From Alphaproteobacteria bacterium (GTDB lineage: Bacteria; Pseudomonadota; Alphaproteobacteria; SP197): DNA of 7,218 nt. The DNA is taken from assembly GCA_022822575.1 (NCBI GenBank), contig JAJEBJ010000391.1, positions 1-7,218 on the forward strand. Reading direction: 5' to 3'. Positions 1 through 4,723 of the stretch are shown in pieces. The notes beneath the pieces are model-generated. The model was not told the DNA's origin and did not search any database. It was given only the letters and a program-made list of their open reading frames with translations. Each line of letters opens with the position of its first letter. Positions within the stretch are counted from its first letter, which is position 1. The translations under genes were made by a program, and so were the position numbers.

Positions 1-159
1 CCTCGCCTTGTCGACGGCGGGCTGTATCTCGGCGTTGAAGCGTTCGAGCCAATCCGCCGTTACGAAATCCCTCACGATTGCGACGCCGTCTGCGTCAACG
101 GCCTCGATGATGTCCTCGACACCGGCATCGCCCGGCAGAAATCTGACTTCCGCAACCAT
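1..159 (-). CDS. Phytanoyl-CoA dioxygenase (PhyH)-like oxygenase, N-terminal part
   Basis: This is the 5' end of a gene that leaves the window at the left edge; 53 codons are visible. It starts with ATG and is preceded by AGGAAGAGG four bases upstream, a strong ribosome binding site. The peptide has an acidic opening followed by DGVAIVRDFVTADWLERFN and then EIQPAVD. This pattern (a G-x-A/V-I-V-x-D-F-V segment followed by a helix ending in a conserved Pro region) is typical of the N-terminus of PhyH-family non-haem iron, 2-oxoglutarate-dependent dioxygenases, which hydroxylate small organic substrates. The HxD...H iron ligands would lie outside the window, so activity and substrate cannot be judged. 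It lies 194 bases downstream of tsaD on the same strand and has a possible promoter of its own, so it is probably a separate transcript. The family call rests on N-terminal resemblance only. Confidence 0.62.
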   Translation of the reverse strand, partial: MVAEVRFLPGDAGVEDIIEAVDADGVAIVRDFVTADWLERFNAEIQPAVDKAR

Positions 160-190
160 TGACCTCTTCCTGCCGACTGGTCCCATCTGA

Positions 191-220
191 ATGCTAGTGC
201 ATTGGAAATTTCTTCGCCAA
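191..220 (-). promoter_or_regulatory. Possible sigma-70 promoter for the PhyH-like gene
   Basis: On the minus strand, TTGGCG (220-215) and TAGCAT (196-191) are separated by 18 bases. The -10 element lies about 31 bases upstream of the ATG. A small inverted repeat, AATGC-TAGT-GCATT at 190-203, overlaps the -10 element and could be an operator half-site pair or chance. This is the most AT-rich patch in the 160-353 gap between tsaD and the PhyH-like gene. I see no clear terminator or further gene in that gap. Confidence 0.33.
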
Positions 221-353
221 CCGGACGGGGCGCCTGGCATGACGGGGGCAGAACGCGGCTGGCCGGTGAGAGGGACCGAAACGCTCGTCAACCCGAGTTT
301 CCAGGACGCGTCAGCTCAACGACGACGTGACATCGCCGGGGTCGGGCGGCCTG

Positions 354-1349
354 CTACATCTCGGTCACCGGCAGGCGCGGTGTGGCTGCGGGCAGCGGGC
401 GAATTCCGGCATCAAGGTAGTCCCAGCCCGCCAGGGCGATCATGGCGCCATTGTCCGTCGACCACTTCAGCGGCGGCAGACAGAGTTCGACTCCGGCATC
501 GGCCGCGAGTTCGCCCATGCTGTGGCGCAGCTGCGGGCTTGCGGCAACACCCCCGACGACCACGAGGGAACGGCCTTGAACGGTGTCGAGGGCGCGCCGG
601 CACTTGGTGACGAGAACGTCGATGACGACATCGACAAAGGACGCGGCAAGATCCGCGTGATCGGTGTTCGGTGAACGTTCAAGCGTGCGGGCAACGGCCG
701 ATTTCAGCCCCGAGAAAGAGAACTCCAGGCCCTCGCGGATCATCGGCCGCGGCAGGTCGATCACGGGCCGGCCCTGCTTCGCCAGGCGGTCGATGAGCGG
801 CCCCCCCGGAAATCCCATACCCATGAGGCGGGCGACCTTGTCGTAGGCTTCACCGACGGAATCGTCGCGCGTCGCCCCGAGAACACGGACGTTCCGGCGG
901 TCCGCCATGTGGGCGAGAAAGGTGTGTCCCCCCGAGACGAGGAGAATGGTCGCCGGAAACGTCACCCTGGCCTCCTCGAGATCGGCACTGCGCAGGTGGC
1001 CCCGGAGGTGGTTGACCCCGATCACCGGGACATCCCAGGCGATGGAGAGTGCCGCTGCCGCGTTGAGCCCTACGAGGAGAGAACCGATCAGGCCCGGCCC
1101 GCGTGTCACCGCGATGGCGGCAAGCCGGTCGGGCGAAGCCCCTGCGTCCTGCATCACCTGATCGATGGCCGGAATGATGGCCCGCACATGGGCGCGCGAC
1201 GCCAGTTCCGGCCACACACCGCCCCAGCGGGCGTGGATGGCATCCTGGCTCGCCACTCCGGACGCCAGCACGTGACCTCCCCTGTCGACGACGGCAACAG
1301 CCGTGTCGTCGCAGGAGGACTCGATCCCCAGGACGAGGTCCCGGCTCAC
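354..1349 (-). CDS. tsaD: tRNA N6-adenosine threonylcarbamoyltransferase TsaD
   Basis: TsaD transfers the threonylcarbamoyl group from threonylcarbamoyl-AMP to A37 of ANN-decoding tRNAs, working with TsaB and TsaE in the cytoplasm. The 331 residues match the family's usual length (about 330-345). Visible ASKHA-fold motifs are GIESSCDDT (8-16), GGVWPELASRAH (43-54), the metal-binding pair H114 and H118 in NHLRGH, LVSGGHT (137-143), DDSVGEAYDKVARLMG (162-177), FSFSGLKSAV (210-219), GGVAASPQLR (266-275) and STDNGAMIA (297-305) with metal ligand D299. Several positions are unusual for a bacterial TsaD: Arg in NHLRGH where Glu is normal, Trp in GGVWPE, and Ser in STDN where Cys is normal. The start is GTG, overlapping the tsaC stop as GTGA, with GGAG eight bases upstream inside a hairpin. 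It is the last gene of the t6A cluster. The family assignment is secure; full activity is inferred. Confidence 0.96.
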   Translation of the reverse strand: MSRDLVLGIESSCDDTAVAVVDRGGHVLASGVASQDAIHARWGGVWPELASRAHVRAIIPAIDQVMQDAGASPDRLAAIAVTRGPGLIGSLLVGLNAAAALSIAWDVPVIGVNHLRGHLRSADLEEARVTFPATILLVSGGHTFLAHMADRRNVRVLGATRDDSVGEAYDKVARLMGMGFPGGPLIDRLAKQGRPVIDLPRPMIREGLEFSFSGLKSAVARTLERSPNTDHADLAASFVDVVIDVLVTKCRRALDTVQGRSLVVVGGVAASPQLRHSMGELAADAGVELCLPPLKWSTDNGAMIALAGWDYLDAGIRPLPAATPRLPVTEM

Positions 1350-1963
1350 CCCAGGATCTCCATGATCCTGGACCGGCTGACGACGCCTTCGCGCTCGATG
1401 ACGGGCGGTTCGACGGCACAGTTGACGAGAGAGGAAGGCACGCCCTCGCGTCGCCCTCCGTCAACCGCCATGGCCGGCTCGCGTGCGAGCTGAAGAAGGA
1501 TTTCCTCAACCTTCTGCATCGTCGGCAGGCCATGAAGATTGGCGCTGGTGACAAGCAGCGGACCAGTGGCATGGAGGAGGTCCAGCATGAACGGATCCGC
1601 AGGAATGCGAACCGCCACTTCGTGGCGTCCGTCCAGCCATGAACAGGGACCCTCGTGGCCGAATCCCAGGACCACCGTCAGCGGTCCCGGCATCAGGTCC
1701 GATTCAAGCAGGCGGCGGGCTCCCTCGCCGACTCTGACGCCCAACGGAGCGAGGCGGGCCGGTGAATCCACCATGACCGGGAGATTTCTCTGCCGGGGGC
1801 GCTGCTTGAGAACGAACAGGCGATCGATGGCGTCGTCGTGTTCGGGGCTGACGGCGAGACCGTAGACCGTATCCGTCGGCAGGAGGACCACGCCACCTGC
1901 CCCGAGGACGTGATGCGCCTTCCCGACGGTGTCGGGCGAGCACGCCGCAAGGATGTCAACCAC
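1346..1963 (-). CDS. tsaC: L-threonylcarbamoyladenylate synthase TsaC (YrdC domain)
   Basis: TsaC condenses threonine, bicarbonate and ATP into threonylcarbamoyl-AMP, the first step of t6A synthesis. The single YrdC domain shows PTDTVYGL (29-36), KQR (53-55) of the nucleotide/substrate-binding basic motif, PGPLT (92-96), VRIP (118-121), TSAN (139-142), DGG (168-170) and the degenerate SSLV (177-180) where STVV is common, then VIEREG near the end. At about 205 residues it is the short TsaC type without the Sua5 C-terminal domain. The start is uncertain. I chose GTG at 1963, six bases after a G-rich GGGGGTGA stretch and overlapping tsaB by eight bases. GTG at 1972 and TTG at 1984 (212 residues) are in-frame alternatives. 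It lies between tsaB and tsaD, where many bacteria carry rimI instead; tsaC is more often unlinked. Confidence 0.93.
   Translation of the reverse strand: MVDILAACSPDTVGKAHHVLGAGGVVLLPTDTVYGLAVSPEHDDAIDRLFVLKQRPRQRNLPVMVDSPARLAPLGVRVGEGARRLLESDLMPGPLTVVLGFGHEGPCSWLDGRHEVAVRIPADPFMLDLLHATGPLLVTSANLHGLPTMQKVEEILLQLAREPAMAVDGGRREGVPSSLVNCAVEPPVIEREGVVSRSRIMEILG
1350..1372 (-). promoter_or_regulatory. RNA hairpin enclosing the tsaD ribosome binding site
   Basis: The last codons of tsaC hold a perfect 8-base inverted repeat, CCAGGATC / GATCCTGG (1371-1364 and 1358-1351 read on the minus strand), with a 5-base loop ATGGA and one more possible G-U pair. The probable tsaD Shine-Dalgarno GGAG (1361-1358) lies in the loop and the first stem base, and the tsaD GTG begins one base after the stem. 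A ribosome finishing tsaC would open this stem, which fits translational coupling of tsaD to tsaC. The repeat is seen directly; the function is inferred. Confidence 0.5.
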
Positions 1964-2597
1964 GATCGTCACCCCCGGTCGCAAGGGAGGCCGCCGTCAG
2001 CGGCTCGAGAGGTTCCCGCGTGGAGTGTCCGTCGGCGAAGGCCTCGTCCGCACAGCGTACCAGGGTGGCGGCGCTGGCCCCGGCAGCACCGATCCTGCAG
2101 CCCGGAAAGAGTGTCGTCACGTCAGGCGTGACGACGCCGGCCAGAATGATGTCGGGCTGTCGGGCACGGCATTGCCGGGCCAGTGTGGCGAGATCATCGA
2201 CCATGAGCGGCCCCTCCCCTTCCCTGAAGAACCCCTGGCCTGCGGTTGTCGGTCTGATGCAGACCACCGTGGAGCAGGCCCCTGTCTCGGCCGTGACGAG
2301 ATCGAAGTAGTCGAGTGGAACGAGGGGGACCCCCAGGCCCCAGGCCAGCGCGTTGGCGAAGGTCACGCCACCTCGTGTCGCGGTGAGGCCACCAGGGCCG
2401 AGATCGACGGCGACGGCATCAACATCGCATTTTCGCAGACCGGTCCCGGCAAGGCCTCGGCGCACGGCGTCACCGAGGTACACGGGCCCGTCCACCCTTC
2501 CGCCTGCGGGGCTCTCCTCGAAGAGGACCCGGCCGGACTCTCCGAACGCCACCATGATCGATGGCGCCGCCGTCTCGATGCAGAGGATCGTGGTCAC
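1956..2597 (-). CDS. tsaB: tRNA threonylcarbamoyladenosine biosynthesis protein TsaB, divergent
   Basis: TsaB is the inactive TsaD paralogue that forms the TsaB-TsaD dimer needed for t6A transfer. The protein of 213 residues starts with ILCIETA (4-10), the degenerate phosphate-1 region of the ASKHA fold, and has DLGPGGLTATRGGVTFANAL (65-84) at the place where typical TsaB has GPGSFTGLRIG. Length and position between tsaE and tsaC support the assignment. Departures are marked: SF is replaced by GL, TGLRIG by TATRGG, the usual His-Ser before the first long helix is absent, and no PxYLR-like C-terminal ending is present. The GTG start overlaps the tsaE stop as GTGA; there is no clear Shine-Dalgarno, so translation is probably coupled to tsaE. 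An in-frame ATG at 2651 would add 18 arginine-rich residues lying over tsaE and is less likely. The alternative is another M22-like paralogue with a changed role. Confidence 0.85.
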   Translation of the reverse strand: MTTILCIETAAPSIMVAFGESGRVLFEESPAGGRVDGPVYLGDAVRRGLAGTGLRKCDVDAVAVDLGPGGLTATRGGVTFANALAWGLGVPLVPLDYFDLVTAETGACSTVVCIRPTTAGQGFFREGEGPLMVDDLATLARQCRARQPDIILAGVVTPDVTTLFPGCRIGAAGASAATLVRCADEAFADGHSTREPLEPLTAASLATGGDDRG

Positions 2598-3058
2598 GGG
2601 GCGAGCGCGCCGGGTAGCGGCCAGGACCCGCCGCGTCGTCTGATGGTGCAACGACGAGAGGTGTCGCCCGATCGACCGAATTCGAGAACGAGTCCGAGGT
2701 GCTCGGGGTGGGCGTCGGCAACCCTGTCACCCCATTCCACCATGGTGACGGCGTCGTGGGCGAAGTCCCCGGCACCGAGGTCCAGGTATTCCTCCACTCC
2801 CGACAGGCGATAGGCATCCAGATGCAACACCGGCAGGCGCGGCGTTTCGTAGACATGCATCAGCGTGTAGGTCGGACTCGTCACCTGGTCGGTCGATCCA
2901 AGGGCTGCCACGAACGCGCTTACGAAGCGGGTCTTGCCGACACCGATGGGGCCTTCGAGCAGCACGACATCACCTGCTCCCAGGATGTCGCCAAGATCTG
3001 CTGCCAGGGCTTCGAGCGCGGCAATGTCGGCAAGTTCACGGATGTCGGCGGCGGACAT
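2594..3058 (-). CDS. tsaE: tRNA threonylcarbamoyladenosine biosynthesis ATPase TsaE
   Basis: TsaE is the small P-loop ATPase that binds TsaB-TsaD and resets it between rounds of t6A synthesis. The 154-residue length is typical. Visible elements are the Walker A motif GPIGVGKT (36-43; GDLGAGKT is more usual), V-T-SPTYTL (59-66), HLDAYRL (79-85) with the acidic residue implicated in catalysis, and EWGDR (108-112) carrying the second conserved acid and Trp. The start chosen is ATG at 3058, just before the first residues that fit the family. No good Shine-Dalgarno precedes it; GGAG is about 17 bases away. The frame stays open upstream to 3466, but that part is Cys/Arg-rich and unlike any TsaE. 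It is the first gene of the cluster, so the 3059-3391 region should hold the operon promoter. Confidence 0.95.
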   Translation of the reverse strand: MSAADIRELADIAALEALAADLGDILGAGDVVLLEGPIGVGKTRFVSAFVAALGSTDQVTSPTYTLMHVYETPRLPVLHLDAYRLSGVEEYLDLGAGDFAHDAVTMVEWGDRVADAHPEHLGLVLEFGRSGDTSRRCTIRRRGGSWPLPGALAP

Positions 3059-3128
3059 GATGGCGTTCAGGGAAACTCCGGAAGAACGGGTGAACTGGCG
3101 GGCCCGGCCGCGTCGCCGAAAGCAACAT

Positions 3129-3197
3129 AAAGAACCCCGCAATTTCAATGGCCTAAGACAGCACCGAGCGGGGCAGATGTACCACCCATGTGCCCCG
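3129..3197 (-). promoter_or_regulatory. Two mutually exclusive hairpins upstream of tsaE
   Basis: Read on the minus strand there are three segments: CGGGGCA (3197-3191), TGCCCCGC (3175-3168) and GCGGGG (3140-3135). Segments 1 and 2 form a 7-base stem extended by ATG/CAT after one mismatch, with a 7-base loop. Segments 2 and 3 form an alternative 6-base G/C stem with a 27-base loop, followed directly by TTCTTT (3134-3129). The arrangement resembles an attenuator or 5'-leader switch for the t6A operon. Alternatively the 3169-3197 inverted repeat is a DNA operator shared by tsaE and the divergent hydrolase gene. I could not place a convincing promoter. Nothing else with gene character is seen in 3059-3391. 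Confidence 0.35.
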
Positions 3198-3391
3198 TCT
3201 GACAAGAGCCGGTGATCGTGCCGGGACAGAGCTGTCGTCAAGCCGCGTTTGCATTCGAAACACCGGGGCGGCTCTGTGAACAAGGACCGTCGAAGTGTGC
3301 CATAGTGACCGAACTGAATCGGCCTGGCTTTCCAACAGGTCTCGAATGGGACCGTGCTGCTGAAGCGCGACGCATACTGGGAAAACTCCGG

Positions 3392-4324
3392 ATGACAGAA
3401 CCACGTTCCAGGAAACCGCAAGATGTAGCCGTGATCAGCGAGGCCGCCAAGGTGCTTGCGGATCAAGCGGCAGCAACGTCCGGTCGCGACATGAGCAGGC
3501 CTGTGTCTGAAATCCGCGAGTCGTCACGTGCGGCTTGCGCATCTGCTTGCAATGCCGCGGTCAAGGCAACCGGGGTGACCTTGTCCGAGCGGGTGATATC
3601 GGATGTCACGTGCATGGTGATTGACCCGCCCGAGCCGCGCTCGGATCGCCAGATCGTATATCTGTTCGGCGGTGGATTCACGCTGGGCAGTCCGTTTGAG
3701 GATTTGCCGATTTCGGCAAGCTTGTCTGCGAAGACGGGGGCACGGGTGATCGCTCCCGAGTATCCTCTGGCTCCGGAGTATCCGTACCCGGCCGCCCTTG
3801 ACGCTTGCACCAACGTCATCGCATCGATCCTCTCGGATGCGCCCGGTGCCTGCCTTTGCGGCGAATCCGCCGGTGGCAATCTGGCCCTCGCCGCCGTTCA
3901 TCGGCTACGGGCGGAAAATCACCCTCAACCCCGGGCGCTGGCGCTTCTTTCTCCAGCGGTGGACATGGTTGATTCCGGGGATAGCGGTCTTGCAAACCGG
4001 GATCCATTTGCACGGGCCGCTGATTCCGAGTTCTTTCGATCCTGTTTCATTCCTGACGACGCTGACCTGGCTGACCCGGGACTCTCGCCGATCTACGGAC
4101 CCTTCGATGCTGGTTTTCCGCCAGTCATGCTGACAACGGGCACGCGCGATATCATGTTGAGCGGATGCGTGCGGTTGGATCGCGTGCTGCGGCAGTCCGG
4201 TGTCGAGTCCACGTTGCGGGTATGGGAAGGAATGTGGCACGTGTTCGAATACTACCCGGGCATTCCGGAAGCCGAAGCGTCCCTGACCGAGATCGCTGAC
4301 TTCCTGGATCGACAGTTCGATTAG
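3392..4324 (+). CDS. Alpha/beta hydrolase, hormone-sensitive lipase-like (esterase family IV)
   Basis: This gene is predicted to encode a soluble serine esterase or related hydrolase; the substrate is unknown. The 310-residue length fits the family. Visible are IVYLFGGGFTLGS (88-100) for the oxyanion hole, APEYPLAPEYPYPAAL (121-136) matching the family dYRLAPEhpyPaal block, the nucleophile elbow GESAGGNLA (157-165) with S159, D253 in TGTRDIMLSG, and H283 in MWHVFEYYPG. The Ser-Asp-His triad is therefore intact. The oddity is Phe92 where the HGGG motif normally has His. The ATG at 3392 was chosen because the upstream in-frame extension back to GTG 3212 does not resemble the family; the Shine-Dalgarno is weak, so GTG at 3430 remains possible. 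It is divergent from tsaE and convergent with the small membrane protein gene. No signal peptide is evident. Confidence 0.88.
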   Translation: MTEPRSRKPQDVAVISEAAKVLADQAAATSGRDMSRPVSEIRESSRAACASACNAAVKATGVTLSERVISDVTCMVIDPPEPRSDRQIVYLFGGGFTLGSPFEDLPISASLSAKTGARVIAPEYPLAPEYPYPAALDACTNVIASILSDAPGACLCGESAGGNLALAAVHRLRAENHPQPRALALLSPAVDMVDSGDSGLANRDPFARAADSEFFRSCFIPDDADLADPGLSPIYGPFDAGFPPVMLTTGTRDIMLSGCVRLDRVLRQSGVESTLRVWEGMWHVFEYYPGIPEAEASLTEIADFLDRQFD

Positions 4325-4366
4325 GGAGTTATGTACGGTTTAGCCAACCTCCAAAATCTGCATTGT

Positions 4367-4422
4367 GACTGCCCTTGCAGTTAGGACCCTAGACCCGAAC
4401 GCCTGTACCTAGACGGGCAGTC
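4367..4422. terminator. Inverted repeat between convergent genes, possible two-way terminator
   Basis: GACTGCCC (4367-4374) and GGGCAGTC (4415-4422) are perfect inverted repeats. A smaller interior pairing is possible between TAGGAC (4382-4387) and GTACCTA with a bulged A (4404-4410). The element sits in the 106-base gap between the hydrolase stop and the stop of the small membrane protein gene, where a shared terminator is expected. No T-run follows on either strand, so an intrinsic terminator is not certain; it may only protect 3' ends. Confidence 0.35.
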
Positions 4423-4430
4423 TCATCCTG

Positions 4431-4538
4431 TCAAGCCGTCTTGATCGCCAAGAAGATAAACATCAGGAGGATAATGACTGCAATCACAATGGGAGTGTAG
4501 ATGATTGCTTTGATCGTTTCCCTGATCAAATAGAGCAA
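4431..4538 (-). CDS. 35-residue single-span membrane protein of unknown function
   Basis: A short minus-strand frame reads LLYLIRETIKAI, then IYTPIVIAVIILLMFIFLA, then IKTA and stop (starting with TTG as Met). It gives an amphipathic N-terminal helix with Arg6, Glu7 and Lys10, then an uninterrupted hydrophobic segment of about 19 residues (13-31), then Lys33. This is a clear single transmembrane span, probably N-in or tail-anchored. The TTG start is preceded at seven bases by AGGGGGAGG, an unusually strong ribosome binding site. A TGA lies in frame shortly upstream. A different-frame ORF from ATG 4614 reads plausibly up to the G5 run at 4549-4553 (MDQQTFNPEMENVPYWLKTE), so the gene may once have been about 60 residues long and be split by one extra G. 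The hydrophobic run in a region with little other coding signal supports a real product. No family is recognised. Confidence 0.5.
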   Translation of the reverse strand: MLYLIRETIKAIIYTPIVIAVIILLMFIFLAIKTA

Positions 4539-4723
4539 CTTCGAGCCTCCCCCTTTCCGTCTTCAGCCAATACGGGACATTCTCCATTTCAGGGTTGAAT
4601 GTCTGTTGATCCATTCAAAATGCTCAACGACATCGAAGATATCCAAAATCGGGGATTGCGGTCCAGTTACTTGCAAGGAATTGCAAAAAATGCGGAACCA
4701 CAATCAACTGATCCATGAACAAC
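4539..4723. other. AT-richer intergenic stretch downstream of the CoA-transferase gene
   Basis: This stretch lies between the CoA-transferase stop and the small membrane protein start. It contains the possible N-terminal remnant of that small gene (4614-4550, minus strand) and a short perfect hairpin TTGCAA-GGAA-TTGCAA at 4671-4686 whose A6/T6 run is on the wrong side for a minus-strand terminator. No promoter was convincing. Base composition is visibly more AT-rich than the tsa cluster. Confidence 0.5.

Noticed and set aside
1929..2813. Long plus-strand open frame of 294 codons over tsaB and tsaE.
   Set aside because: It is antisense to well-recognised genes and its composition is what a GC-rich opposite strand produces.
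3096..3111. Sequence TGGCGGGCCCGGCCGC resembling the tRNA 3' end complement at 6767-6782, as a possible attachment-site repeat.
   Set aside because: Three mismatches in 16 bases and a very GC-rich core; chance similarity is likely and no integrase is present.
3212..3391. N-terminal extension of the hydrolase from GTG 3212.
   Set aside because: The first 60 residues lack family resemblance and a Shine-Dalgarno; they also cover the divergent regulatory region.
3073..3392. Direct repeat aaactccgga at 3073-3082 and 3383-3392.
   Set aside because: Ten bases only, in the same plus-strand orientation but near starts of opposite genes; no shared function is apparent.
3059..3466. Upstream extension of tsaE to a 290-residue protein.
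   Set aside because: The added part is Cys/Arg-rich, unlike TsaE, and overlaps the hydrolase start; TsaE of 154 residues is already full length.
4539..4614. Programmed -1 frameshift joining the ATG 4614 frame to the membrane segment at the A3G5 run.
   Set aside because: The membrane frame is in the +1 direction relative to the upstream frame, so -1 slippage would not reach it; an indel or an independent TTG start fits better.
4671..4686. Hairpin TTGCAA-GGAA-TTGCAA as a terminator for the CoA-transferase gene.
   Set aside because: The stem is short and AT-rich, and the T6 run precedes the stem on the minus strand rather than following it.
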